Assembly: GCF_017491605.1 (NCBI RefSeq)
Contig: NZ_JAFGYY010000022.1
Span: 1 to 64,000, forward strand
Origin: Pseudomonas sp. 30_B
Lineage (GTDB): Bacteria; Pseudomonadota; Gammaproteobacteria; Pseudomonadales; Pseudomonadaceae
Length of the DNA stretch: 64,000 nt
Direction: 5' to 3'
Shown in pieces: positions 52,361 to 60,580 of this stretch (within the stretch, counting starts at the first letter, position 1; each line of letters begins with the position of its first letter). The notes beneath the pieces are model-generated. The model did no database searches. It was not told the origin of the DNA and was given only the letters and a program-made list of their open reading frames with translations. The position numbers were made by a program, and so were the translations under genes.

Positions 52361-53770
52361 TTACTCGACCTTCTGGACCTGCGGCGGAGTCCAGGTGCCA
52401 TCCAGGATGGAGAGGCCGCTTTCCTTCGGCCAGTACATCCGCATCATCGGGATGAACTCACCCTTGGGCGCAGGCAGCCAGTTGGCTTCCTTGTCCTTGC
52501 CGGGAGACTCGTGCTGGAAGTACAGGGTCAGCGAGCCGTCGGCGTTGTAGTGCAGGTCGTTGCGGGCGCTGACGGTGAACTTGTTCAGCGGGTTCGGCAC
52601 GAACCACCAGCCCTTGTCGATCTGGTACATGGTGATCGACCAGAAGCCGTTCGCCGGAGGCGTCTGGTCCTTGGCGAAGGTCAGGGTGTACTTGTTCTTG
52701 CCCTCGAGTTTCTGGCCGCTGCTGTCGATCAGGGTGTAAGGATAAACCGCGTCCTTCTCCAGGTTCGCCGGCCAGCCGAAGGCTGCAACCACGGCGCGCT
52801 TCATGTAGTCGGTACCGTACACGCCCAGGCCCGAGGTGAAGGTCCAGCCTTTGACCTCACGACCCAGCGTGGATTGGCTGGCCCCGATTTCCTTCAGCGC
52901 CACCTGCGGCAGATCAGCCAGCTTGGCCTGCAGGGCCGGATCCAGGCTGGAGAGCTTGAACGGCTTGCAAGGCTCGATGCCGAGCTTGGCCATGCGCGCC
53001 AGCATGGGTGCATCCCCGGCGGCCGGCGGCGCGTCCTTGCACATCAGGTCGGCGAGCTTGTTGAAGTAGCCCTCGGTACCCATGGCCAGGATCACTTCCT
53101 GCGGCTTGTCCGTCATGCTGAAGCCCGGGTTCGGGTCCACGGCGGGCGCCTTGGGCGTATAGGGCTTGCCCCAGGCCGAAAGCGGGGTGATCTTGAGCTG
53201 CGCCTGCAGCGCATTGACCGCCTTGTAGTCCTTGTCGGTGCCGTCGGCGTAGGTGCGCCCCAGGATCAGCATCTTGCGAGTGGCCGATTTCACCTGGGTC
53301 ATGCCCTCGGGTACCTTGCCCTCCCAGCCCGGCCCGGTCAGCAGGTATTTCGCCGCGGCGCCACCGGTAGTGCGCGCGCCGGGGGAATCGAAGATGTCCA
53401 TCCACAGGTTGTACATGGGCAGCAGGTAATAGCGCTTGCCCATGTCCGGGTGGCTGAATACCTGCGGCTCGCTCAGGTCCACCCAGGCGAGTGAATAGAG
53501 GGTATCGGCGTTCGGCGCGGACACACCGCGATAATCCGCCGGCGGATAGCGCCTCACATTGGCGAACTGCCCCATGGGCGCGTGGGTGTTGCTCACCTTG
53601 TCCACGTTGGACATCTGCACGCGCGTGACCTCGGTGGTGATCAGCGAATAGCCGTAGACGTACGCGTCCTTGGCAATCTGCAGTAGTTCATCCTGATCAG
53701 CTGCCGACGAGTAGCCGACGTGGCTAAGGCTGATTGCGGAAGCCAGTACGGCTGTTGGCATTACTCTCAT
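52361..53770 (-). CDS. Exported DUF1254/DUF1214 protein
   Basis: 469 residues; the ATG at 53770 has AAGGAG at 7 nt, whereas the ATG 6 bp earlier is too close. A signal peptide (AVLASAISLSHVGYSSAAD) is followed by DUF1254 (about 30-170, AKDAYVYGYSLITTEVTRVQ) and DUF1214 (about 340-460, DGSLTLYFQHESP...). Family function is undefined; proteins of this type are exported and widespread in catabolic clusters. It lies upstream of the MalT-like gene on the same strand. A broken copy of the DUF1214 part lies at 56088-56321. Confidence 0.87.
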   Translation of the reverse strand: MRVMPTAVLASAISLSHVGYSSAADQDELLQIAKDAYVYGYSLITTEVTRVQMSNVDKVSNTHAPMGQFANVRRYPPADYRGVSAPNADTLYSLAWVDLSEPQVFSHPDMGKRYYLLPMYNLWMDIFDSPGARTTGGAAAKYLLTGPGWEGKVPEGMTQVKSATRKMLILGRTYADGTDKDYKAVNALQAQLKITPLSAWGKPYTPKAPAVDPNPGFSMTDKPQEVILAMGTEGYFNKLADLMCKDAPPAAGDAPMLARMAKLGIEPCKPFKLSSLDPALQAKLADLPQVALKEIGASQSTLGREVKGWTFTSGLGVYGTDYMKRAVVAAFGWPANLEKDAVYPYTLIDSSGQKLEGKNKYTLTFAKDQTPPANGFWSITMYQIDKGWWFVPNPLNKFTVSARNDLHYNADGSLTLYFQHESPGKDKEANWLPAPKGEFIPMMRMYWPKESGLSILDGTWTPPQVQKVE

Positions 53771-54109
53771 ATGCATTCTCCTTGGCTATGAGATAGACCT
53801 GTATGCGCCGTGGCCCGCCGCCCGATGGATAGCGATGCCATCCATGGAGCAAAGGGCCATCGCAGGCAGGATAGTTGCTCCTGCGGCATTTGCTTGCCGG
53901 GAACAGCATCTGGTCCCCACCTGCGCAAACGGCGGACATCTGGAAAACAGTCCCGAGCTTCTTGGCTACGGAATAACCGCTGTTGAAAACACTTTGGCCG
54001 GACTCTACTGCAGCCGGCGGAAAGGCATCTTGCAATTTCGGACACCCCGCCAGGCCCCGTGGTGTAACATCCCGGCCAATTCGAATAAGAACCGACAGAG
54101 GCAACCCGT
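53771..54109. other. Divergent intergenic region, no gene seen
   Basis: About 340 bp between the DUF1254/DUF1214 gene (minus) and the AraC gene (plus). Small frames in it have no family resemblance. It should hold promoters for both genes and possible AraC sites, but I see no clear box or repeat. Confidence 0.45.
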
Positions 54110-55246
54110 GTGGTCCGCAACTGCCAACCTCCTGCTGCCCCGCATGCAATCGGCGTCACCCCTGGCGACGCGTTCCTGACCGCTGCTGCCCCCGAGCAGC
54201 CGGGCCAAGACATCCCGGGCTCCCCCTTGATCGCCTGCAATCCCAACCAAGTACGCACCGGCCCTGTGAAGGTTCTGCCGCAGGTCATCAGCGCACTCGG
54301 CGGCGACCCGCAACGCGTATTCAGGGCCGCGGACATCGACCTGGCCGACTTCGTCGCCGACCGGGAACAGTGCCTGGACTACGCCCAGACGTCCCACCTC
54401 CTTTCCACCGCCATGCGCCATACGCAATGCCCGCACCTGGGCATGCTGGTAGGCCGGCGTGTCTGCCTCGACGACCTGGGGCAGGTCGGTGCGCTCATGC
54501 GCTCCGCCGAGACGGTGGGCGATGCCCTGCGCGACCTGGTCACCCACGCGCAACTGCATGACCGGGGCTCGGCGCTGATGCTCCTGCCCCTGACTGAGCA
54601 GTTCAGCCTGTTCGGCTATGTGATTCACCGCCACGACCTCGCAGACCCCAAGCCACTCATCGATACAGCCGTGATGATCGGCCTGCAGATCATGCGCGAG
54701 CTGCACAGCCCCACCTGGACACCCGTGCGGATACAACTGGCCTATCGCACGCCATCCGACGCCGCGGCCTATCTGCGCGCCTTCCGCTGCCCGGTGCAAT
54801 TCAATGCAAACGTGTCGGGATTCATCATCGCCAACCCGCAACTAAGCCAGAAGCTCACAACCGCGAATCCGCAGTTGCACCGCTCGCTGCACGGAGCCTT
54901 TTTGGCCACCGCCGCCGGCCTGACGCTGGCCGAGCAGATCAGCCATCAGCTTCACCCCCTGCTACTGGCGGGCGAGGCCCGAGCCGATCAGATCGCCAGC
55001 CGGGTCGGCTTGCACATCCGGACACTGCATCGCCGCCTGGAGGCCGAAGGTACCCATCTCCAACAACTGGTCACCGCCTCCCGGCAGAGCCTGGCCTTCC
55101 AACTCCTCGGCAATACCAACCTGCCGGTTTCGCTGATTGCCCAGTCGCTGCAATACCAGGACCCGAATGCCTTCTCCCGCGCGTTCAGGACCTGGACGGG
55201 ATCGTCTCCACAGCAGTGGAGAAACGCGTCACAAGGCGTTGCCTGA
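54110..55246 (+). CDS. AraC-family transcriptional regulator (OruR/ArgR-like layout)
   Basis: 378 residues from a GTG with AGAGG about 8 nt upstream. An N-terminal arabinose-binding-domain-like region (QVISALGGDPQRVFRAADID..., residues 50-250) is followed by a C-terminal AraC helix-turn-helix pair (IASRVGLHIRTLHRRLEAEG and SLIAQSLQYQDPNAFSRAFRTW). This two-domain layout is common among Pseudomonas regulators such as OruR or the carnitine/quaternary-amine group, though no specific ligand can be inferred. It is divergent from the DUF1254/DUF1214 gene and probably controls it. First ~40 residues are Pro/Ala-rich and may be mis-started. Confidence 0.85.
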   Translation: MVRNCQPPAAPHAIGVTPGDAFLTAAAPEQPGQDIPGSPLIACNPNQVRTGPVKVLPQVISALGGDPQRVFRAADIDLADFVADREQCLDYAQTSHLLSTAMRHTQCPHLGMLVGRRVCLDDLGQVGALMRSAETVGDALRDLVTHAQLHDRGSALMLLPLTEQFSLFGYVIHRHDLADPKPLIDTAVMIGLQIMRELHSPTWTPVRIQLAYRTPSDAAAYLRAFRCPVQFNANVSGFIIANPQLSQKLTTANPQLHRSLHGAFLATAAGLTLAEQISHQLHPLLLAGEARADQIASRVGLHIRTLHRRLEAEGTHLQQLVTASRQSLAFQLLGNTNLPVSLIAQSLQYQDPNAFSRAFRTWTGSSPQQWRNASQGVA

Positions 55247-55259
55247 GCCGAGGGGTGCA

Positions 55260-55296
55260 GCCCGGTCCATCAGGAGCGATCCTGATCGAGCCGGGC
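55260..55296. terminator. Long hairpin between convergent AraC and DUF3313 genes
   Basis: GCCCGG...CCGGGC enclosing ATCAGGA...TCCTGAT around a GCGA loop. A second 10-bp stem, GCACCTGGCC/GGCCAGGTGC, lies at 55324-55348. Neither has a T tract; together they probably separate the two convergent genes. Confidence 0.5.
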
Positions 55297-55357
55297 CAGT
55301 GGCGGAGAGAGACGTGAAAGCGAGCACCTGGCCGGAACGGCCAGGTGCCCTGCGGAC

Positions 55358-56032
55358 TTACTGCTGGCTCTGCAGCGCCCGGATCGACTTGCCCAGGTCC
55401 GATGCCCAGCCATCCAGGACAGCCTTGGCATCCTTCGCCGTCATCACCTGGGAGGAGTTTTCCAGCTCGGTGCCGGCGCCCTTGCGCACGACCTCGGCCA
55501 CCACCTTGCCGCTGCCGCCATCGATGAAGGCCGCTTCGGTGGCGATGGTGGTGTCCATGTCACGATGCCCAGTAGCCGTGGTGATGCCCGCGACGATCAG
55601 GGCGATCGGGATCACTTCGTAGGGTTTCAGGCCTTCGGTCGAGGCGGTGACAGCGGTGATCGCCGGGCGCACGACCAGGGTGCCCGGGCCGGGGGTCGTT
55701 GCCAGCGGCAGTACATTGGAAAGCTCGCGCTTGAGGGCCTGGTCGTAGTACTGGGTAACCCCCTGGAGCGTACTCTGGGGAACCTGCTCCGTGGCCTGGG
55801 GCTGCGGGTAGAGCTGGCTGGGTTCGAGGTAGACGCTGGTGAAACTATTGCCATTCAGGCCGGGTTGAACCCAGCGCATCACGGCCGCGCCAGAGGGAGA
55901 CTTCTCCTCCTTCAGAACGCTGTAGTCCTTGAGGAAACCGGAATACTGCTCCGGCTCGACATACTTGCTTGCGCAACCAGACAACACGAGCGAGCCGGCG
56001 CACAGGGAGGCCAGCAAAAATTTCGACTTCAT
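55358..56032 (-). CDS. DUF3313 family lipoprotein (paralogue of the one at 1571-2242)
   Basis: 224 residues with lipobox LSGC (Cys about 20). It shares the family blocks SGFLKDYSVL, YLEPSQLYP, TLVVRPAITAV and GLKPYEVIPIALIVAG with the copy near the left end, at a similar length. Same predicted location: outer-membrane lipoprotein of unknown role. It follows a truncated DUF1214 fragment on the same strand, so the two genes may once have been one transcription unit. Start ATG at 56032 has only a weak ribosome site. Confidence 0.86.
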   Translation of the reverse strand: MKSKFLLASLCAGSLVLSGCASKYVEPEQYSGFLKDYSVLKEEKSPSGAAVMRWVQPGLNGNSFTSVYLEPSQLYPQPQATEQVPQSTLQGVTQYYDQALKRELSNVLPLATTPGPGTLVVRPAITAVTASTEGLKPYEVIPIALIVAGITTATGHRDMDTTIATEAAFIDGGSGKVVAEVVRKGAGTELENSSQVMTAKDAKAVLDGWASDLGKSIRALQSQQ

Positions 56033-56087
56033 CGTCCACTTCCTATTGGTTGATATACAGAACAAACGGGGCTGGTTCGGGAAAAGG

Positions 56088-56321
56088 CTATTTGAGCAAC
56101 TCGATTTCGCTCGGACGCCACTGCTTGGTGAAGAACGGCTCGAGCGGACTGTACAGACGCAAGATGACAAACCAGCCCTTGCCCGGCATGGTCTGGATCC
56201 AGTTGCCACGCGCCACGCCCTTGGGCTGCTCCGGCGCGAAGTAGACCGTGGTGGAACCATCGGCGCCGGCTTCGGCGGCGGGCGACGGATAGCTCTGGCT
56301 GCCGGCACGCGGGAAGCGCAC
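56088..56321 (-). pseudogene. Remnant of a DUF1214 protein (C-terminal end only)
   Basis: About 77 codons with DGSTTVYFAPEQPKG, NWIQTMPGKGWFVILRLYSP and FFTKQW(R)PSEIELL, the C-terminal motifs of DUF1214, then a stop. The upstream DUF1254 and DUF1214 parts are missing, and frames upstream do not continue the family. Intact relative at 52361-53770. A GTG at 56321 could open the fragment, but it is unlikely to be functional. Confidence 0.7.
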
Positions 56322-56916
56322 AGGGCAAACCCACCGCGCCAGCGACGCGCACGCCCTGGGTGAGCATGGCTTTGTCTTTCGGGCAGGCTTGCATCGATAA
56401 AGTCCCTTTGAGTGGCATGTTCCTGAACCCTGTACACCGCGGCGATCTGGTTTTTCGGGCAGCTCCGATATCCCCCTTGTCTGATTGTTCTCACAAGGGA
56501 CGCGAATGGTTCACACATTAGGCGATAGAGAACTGCCATACCACTCTGCCCGGAAACAATAAAATGTGACGCACATCTCATTGACAGGGAAAACAGGACC
56601 GGGGCGTTGGCTGAGGACGGCAGCCGACAGCGCAGCGACTGCACCTTGGGGCCATTCCGCCCGAGCCCTCGCCATCCAGGACGCACAGCGTCCGGCAATG
56701 GCTCATTCGGCGTGGCTGAAGCCTGAACGCCGGCTGCATGGAAGTTGAGAGATCGACGCGCACGGCTCGACCGAAAGCGCAATGAGGTCCGTCCACCCCG
56801 AATCGCGCTTCGTCCTGCATAGCGCCGTCTAGACTTGCCCAACGCTCTCCCGTCAATATCCGCCCGCCCTGCAACGCCCTGTTGCGGGTTATCGTTCACC
56901 CCCTCAGGAAACCGGT
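56322..56916. other. Intergenic region, no gene seen
   Basis: About 595 bp between the DUF1214 remnant and the potassium-channel-like gene. It has short frames only, none with family resemblance or a good ribosome binding site, and looks like decayed DNA plus the promoter of the next gene. Confidence 0.45.
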
Positions 56917-57615
56917 ATGCCGCAAGCGAAAGACACGACAGAATCCGACGCCGACCTGTCCCAGATGATCATCGGCCTCGGCCCCTGCACCTATCTGTTG
57001 CTGCTTCTGATCGGCATGATCCTGGTGTTCCCCTTCCTGGAGGAAGGGCTGTTCCCCCGCATGCTGCTCGGCATCCTGTTTTCGAGTGTGCTGCTGGTAG
57101 GAGCTTTCGCAGCCCCGCAGTCCCGGCGCTCGCTCATCTTCAAGGTGGGCCTGGCGCTGCTGGGGATCGGCCTGCAGTGGACGGCGCTGTGGACCTCGAA
57201 CCTGATATTGCTCGACCTTGCCGGCATGACCTATGCGCTCTCACTGCTGGTCTCGATCTCCGGCGTGCTTCGCTACGTGCTCAAGCGCGGGCAGATTACC
57301 GCCGACAAACTTCACGGTGCGCTGGCCGGCTACATCATGCTGGCCTTCGCCTGGTCCTTCCTCTACGCCCAGCTCGAGATGACCATTCCCGGCGCTTTCG
57401 GCCCCACCCGCCTGGACTTCACGCAGACCGGCACCTTCTTCAAGCTGATCTACTTCAGCTTCACCACCCTCACCACTACCGGCTACGGCGATATCGTGCC
57501 CCTGACCAATCACGCCCGTTCGCTGGTGATGATCGAAGAGTTCACCGGCGTCTTCTACGTGGGCGTCCTGATCGCACGGCTGGCCGGCCTCTATCCGTCA
57601 CCGTCGCCCCGCTGA
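56917..57615 (+). CDS. Potassium-channel-like membrane protein
   Basis: 232 residues with about six hydrophobic segments. The pore motif TTTGYGD is at 186-192, the K+-selectivity filter, between two C-terminal helices; the N-terminal half resembles a small voltage-sensor-like bundle without an obvious Arg-rich helix. A bacterial Ion_trans_2-type K+ channel of the inner membrane is the best guess. It stands alone, with about 100 bp to the next gene. Confidence 0.85.
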   Translation: MPQAKDTTESDADLSQMIIGLGPCTYLLLLLIGMILVFPFLEEGLFPRMLLGILFSSVLLVGAFAAPQSRRSLIFKVGLALLGIGLQWTALWTSNLILLDLAGMTYALSLLVSISGVLRYVLKRGQITADKLHGALAGYIMLAFAWSFLYAQLEMTIPGAFGPTRLDFTQTGTFFKLIYFSFTTLTTTGYGDIVPLTNHARSLVMIEEFTGVFYVGVLIARLAGLYPSPSPR

Positions 57616-57712
57616 CGGCTGGCCGCGCTCGACCCGGGACAAACTTCCGTCGTATTGCCCCAGAGTCATCGGAGTTCGAAAATAGCGCGGACCGAAAGAG
57701 AGGTGACCCGTC

Positions 57713-57937
57713 ATGATCCTGCGCGGTATGGCACAGATGCACATCGACGATCTGCCCGCCAGATTCCAGACCCTGCTGCGAGAGCTTCCGGACCTGGAGC
57801 CGTCAGGTTTCGTCTGGGTGGTCTTCTACCAGGGCCGCATGTTTGGCGCCTATCCCAATGCCGATCTCGCGTTGCGCAAGGTGACCGAAATCGAGCATTG
57901 CATCAGCGAAGACGAAGTGCCCACGGCGCAAAGCTGA
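57713..57937 (+). CDS. Small protein of unknown function
   Basis: 74 residues starting at an ATG with GAGGTG 9 nt upstream. The sequence is soluble and mildly acidic (IDDLPARFQTLLRELPDLEP, then VWVVFYQGRMFGAYPNADLA), with no family I can name. It ends 34 bp before the DUF1275-family gene and might share its transcript. Confidence 0.55.
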   Translation: MILRGMAQMHIDDLPARFQTLLRELPDLEPSGFVWVVFYQGRMFGAYPNADLALRKVTEIEHCISEDEVPTAQS

Positions 57938-57971
57938 CGCCCTCCCCTTATCCAGCCAGGCGCCTCCCTAG

Positions 57972-58673
57972 ATGCTCCCTCATGCTCCCAAGCCTCGCAG
58001 CGCCAAGAGATCGCGGATCCACCTGTTGCGCGGGCGCGTCGGGCTGGGGCTCGTCGCCGGGCTGTCCGTGCTGGCGGGCATGACCGATGCAATCGGGTTC
58101 CTGGCCACCGGCGACTTCGTGTCCTTCATGAGTGGCAACACCACCCGGCTCGCCGTCGCCGTGAACGACCACGACCTGACCACGCTCGGGCGGCTGTCGC
58201 TCGCGGTGCTGTGCTTCATTGCCGGCAATGCCCTGGGTGTCGTCCTGGCCCGAGGATTCAAGCGGCGCGCCACACCTTTGCTCATCATTGTCGCGGCGCT
58301 GCTTGGCTTCGCCGCCCTCTGGCCCGAAGCGCGGAACCTGCCGGCCTTCGTTGCGGCAATCCTGTCGATGGGGATGCTGAACGCGGTGGTGGAACAGGTG
58401 AATGGCATGCCCATCGGCCTGACCTACGTGACCGGTGCGCTGTCCCGCTTCGGCCGTGGCCTCGGGCGCTGGTTGCTGGGTGAACGCAACAATGGCTGGC
58501 GGGTCCAGCTCGTGCCCTGGAGCGGCATGCTGCTGGGCGGCGCGGCCGGGGCCTTCCTGGAGCATCACCTGGGGTTGGGCGCAATGGCCGTGAGCAGCGC
58601 ATTGGCCTGCGCGCTGGCCGTGATCGTCTACTTTGTTCCGCGTTCCTGGCAGCTGGGCTACATGCCCCGCTAG
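57972..58673 (+). CDS. DUF1275 (YoaK-type) membrane protein
   Basis: 233 residues with about six hydrophobic segments. GRVGLGLVAGLSVLAGMTDA followed by GDFVSFMSGNTTRLAVAV is the DUF1275 signature. Function is undefined; often a stress-linked inner-membrane protein. No clear ribosome site; an in-frame ATG two codons on is possible. Its end overlaps the convergent YkgJ-type gene by 4 bp. Confidence 0.84.
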   Translation: MLPHAPKPRSAKRSRIHLLRGRVGLGLVAGLSVLAGMTDAIGFLATGDFVSFMSGNTTRLAVAVNDHDLTTLGRLSLAVLCFIAGNALGVVLARGFKRRATPLLIIVAALLGFAALWPEARNLPAFVAAILSMGMLNAVVEQVNGMPIGLTYVTGALSRFGRGLGRWLLGERNNGWRVQLVPWSGMLLGGAAGAFLEHHLGLGAMAVSSALACALAVIVYFVPRSWQLGYMPR

Positions 58674-59026
58674 ACGAGCACCTGCCGGGTGGTGGCGATC
58701 AGCTCATGCACCTGGCGCTCGACCTGCTCGTCGATCGGGACTTCCGGCCCGCGGCCGCGCGGGCATGGCAGGCTCGGAGTGGTGCCGAACAGGCGGCAGA
58801 TCAGCGGACGCTCGTCGTACACTTCGCAGCCGTCGGGCCCCAGGTGCACGCAGTTCCAATGCGCCAGGGCGGCGTCATGCTCGGCGTCGCTCTTTACCGG
58901 GAGGCGCGACATTTCCTCGGACGACGCGGTCACCGGCCCGCAGCAATCGTGGCAGCCGGGCACGCAGGCGAAATCGGGGATCTGCCGGCGCAGATGGTCG
59001 ATCTTGCGCTGGGTCGAACAACTCAC
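58670..59026 (-). CDS. YkgJ-family Cys-cluster protein
   Basis: 118 residues starting at a GTG. The N-terminal CVPGCHDCCG plus later NCVHLGPDGCEVYDERPLIC form the zinc/iron-binding CxxxCxxCC-type cluster of the YkgJ/UPF0153 family; biochemical role unknown. Its GTG overlaps the stop of a 20-codon ORF just upstream (GTGA), suggesting translational coupling. It is convergent with the DUF1275 gene. Confidence 0.8.
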   Translation of the reverse strand: MSCSTQRKIDHLRRQIPDFACVPGCHDCCGPVTASSEEMSRLPVKSDAEHDAALAHWNCVHLGPDGCEVYDERPLICRLFGTTPSLPCPRGRGPEVPIDEQVERQVHELIATTRQVLV

Positions 59027-59085
59027 TGGCCGCCCCCACCCACTGCGTTGTCCGTCGTTCGCGGAGACCGGTACTGATCAGACAT
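59023..59085 (-). CDS. Small upstream ORF (20 codons), coupled to the YkgJ gene
   Basis: ATG at 59085 with GGAGG at 7 nt, a stronger ribosome site than that of the following gene. The 20-codon frame (polar, ending in a Gly-rich run) stops at a TGA overlapping the YkgJ GTG. Possibly a leader peptide that drives coupled translation; no homologue is recognised. Confidence 0.4.
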   Translation of the reverse strand: MSDQYRSPRTTDNAVGGGGQ

Positions 59086-59112
59086 GGCGATGCCTCCGAA
59101 TGGCCCTGCGGG

Positions 59113-59343
59113 TCAGAGATGGATTTCCACGTTCTTGATGCCCAGCTCGCGCAACTCGCCGACCAGACCATCCAGGTGCGCAAAGGACTCGACCTGCTCG
59201 TCCTCATCCACCAGGAAAAAGCTTCGCCCCGCGTCCTTCTTGAAGAACACGATCCACTCCCGGGTGTTGGCCGGGTTGGCGATCACATGGGTGTCAAAAG
59301 AAATGCCGGCGGCAATCCGGGCTTTCACGTCGCTGCGCTTCAC
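59113..59343 (-). CDS. Small protein of unknown function
   Basis: 76 residues from a GTG (GGTGAG upstream at 4 nt). Soluble, mixed alpha/beta-looking (KARIAAGISFDTHVIANPAN, WIVFFKKDAGRSFFLVDEDE), with good codon bias. No family recognised. It lies 27 bp before the 20-codon ORF and may be co-transcribed with the YkgJ gene. Confidence 0.55.
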   Translation of the reverse strand: MKRSDVKARIAAGISFDTHVIANPANTREWIVFFKKDAGRSFFLVDEDEQVESFAHLDGLVGELRELGIKNVEIHL

Positions 59344-59483
59344 TCAACTCACCACGCTTGGTTCGTATCCATTCAAAACTCGTTCAGCACTGAATCGGCA
59401 CAGACGGCCCATGCTGTCGGCGAGGGGGCACATGATAACACCCTGCCCCTACAGCGTTGCAGGCGCCCCGAAGGGGCTGCGTC

Positions 59484-59510
59484 TGCAGGAGCGGACTTAT
59501 CCGCGATGCG
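59484..59510 (+). repeat. REP-type element, copy 1
   Basis: TGCAGGAGCGGACTTATCCG... of the Pseudomonas-type GGAGCGGAC-N-GTCCGC REP family. It faces copy 2 (59531-59555), making a REP doublet. Confidence 0.75.
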
Positions 59511-59530
59511 ACGTACAGCCCCTGCCGGAT

Positions 59531-59555
59531 CATCGCGGACGGAGTCCGCTCCTAC
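59531..59555 (-). repeat. REP-type element, copy 2 (inverted)
   Basis: Read on the minus strand it has the same GTAGGAGCGGACTCCGTCCG core, inverted relative to copy 1 with 20 bp between. The arrangement is like a REPIN/BIME. Confidence 0.75.
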
Positions 59556-59639
59556 GAAAGCCTGCTCATCGCTCTGGCTCTAAAGATTTCCAGAGAAATC
59601 TCCGCGCACTCCGAGCGCCCCTTCAGGAGGCCGAGTGGA

Positions 59640-59811
59640 ATCGGAGTTTCAGGGGTTGAGCGGCATGGATGCCGCGAGAGCGTCGTTGGGCCATGGATGG
59701 CCCGTCGACGCGTGCCCCTGAAACTCCGATGGAGCGAGGGGAGTCCGGCGAAGCCGGACCCGGATGCAGGGGCAAGACCTTTGGTTACTTTGCGTCGTTT
59801 GGCAAAGTAAC
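59640..59811. repeat. Nested multi-hairpin intergenic element
   Basis: A perfect 16-bp outer stem (59640-59655 with 59715-59730) encloses two hairpins with GG loops: GCGGCAT/ATGCCGC (59660-59675) and GGGCCAT/ATGGCCC (59688-59703). Two further hairpins follow: GTCCGGC-GAA-GCCGGAC (59743-59759) and GTTACTTTGC/GCAAAGTAAC (59784-59811). It is bounded by REPs. A minus-strand frame across it (59649-59900) resembles spurious hypothetical proteins that I recall as common in Pseudomonas genomes, which supports a dispersed repeat. Confidence 0.7.
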
Positions 59812-59888
59812 TCGCCCGAGGGGGCGAAACAAAATCTCTCAGCACACGCCGGAGCGGCGCAGAAACACCCAACCCAAAAGCCCAAAAG

Positions 59889-59914
59889 CATCGCGGACAA
59901 AGTCCGCTCCTACG
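59889..59914 (-). repeat. REP-type element, copy 3
   Basis: Inverted relative to copies 1 and 4, core GGAGCGGACTTTGTCCGCGA on the minus strand. Located just beyond the nested-hairpin block. Confidence 0.75.
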
Positions 59915-60011
59915 GGGAAGTCGAAGCCATGCCTGTCATGGAGATGCGCCCTTCGATCCCGCACCGAACGGTCCCCTCTCCCCCTGGGAGAGGGCAAGGG
60001 TGAGGGGCTCT

Positions 60012-60038
60012 TGCAGGAGCGGACTCCGACCGCGATGC
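60012..60038 (+). repeat. REP-type element, copy 4
   Basis: TGCAGGAGCGGACTCCGACC core; direct relative to copy 1. It ends the repeat block, about 70 bp before the next gene. Confidence 0.72.
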
Positions 60039-60108
60039 GCCGCGAGGAGCGAGATGGACGTATAATCCCGCCCCTTCGTTGAATACGAATTCCCAGGTAG
60101 TTGGCCAA

Positions 60109-60519
60109 ATGCAGTTCCGTCCGGACGTGCGCACTCCCTCGCTTCTTTGCACCGCGCTGCTGCTCGGCAGCCTGGCCGGCTGGTATGCGGGGCGGCTGAT
60201 CGGCCTGTACGGCGATCAATGGTTCGCCGAGCCCGAAGACGGTTTCGAAGCCCTGGCTACTCTCTGCGGCATTCTCTGCGGCGCCCTGTTCGCCTATACC
60301 CGCGTGAAAGGCGTGCTGCCGAGAATGGCGGGCTTCTTCGTGGGCGGCGGCTTCATCCTGGCGATGATCGGCTACGCCCAGTACTCCTCCGACATGCCGC
60401 CGTACGACCTTCAGCTGACCACCTATCTGCAGGATTTTTTCCGGCAGACCCTGGGCCTGTGGCTTTCGCCGATCATTGGCGCCGCACTGGTGTCCCTGTT
60501 CCGCGCGGTTCTTCACTAG
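60109..60519 (+). CDS. Small membrane protein of unknown function
   Basis: 136 residues from an ATG (a TTG 30 bp earlier is possible). Three hydrophobic segments (about 10-30, 48-65, 72-90) and a further C-terminal one (LWLSPIIGAALVSLFRAV). Conserved-looking glycines in the first two segments, but I recognise no family. A TATAAT (60061-60066) lies 42 bp ahead but has no matching -35. Confidence 0.65.
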   Translation: MQFRPDVRTPSLLCTALLLGSLAGWYAGRLIGLYGDQWFAEPEDGFEALATLCGILCGALFAYTRVKGVLPRMAGFFVGGGFILAMIGYAQYSSDMPPYDLQLTTYLQDFFRQTLGLWLSPIIGAALVSLFRAVLH

Positions 60520-60580
60520 CCAACCGGAATTTCACAGCGCGCGGTGTAGGTTAGGCACTCCCTTTCACCGGTAACGCACG

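Noticed and set aside
59649..59900. 83-codon minus-strand frame across the repeat block
   Set aside because: Resembles a widespread spurious hypothetical; most of its sequence is palindromic repeat.
60061..60066. TATAAT box ahead of the small membrane gene at 60109
   Set aside because: No acceptable -35 at 16-18 bp; kept only as a remark.
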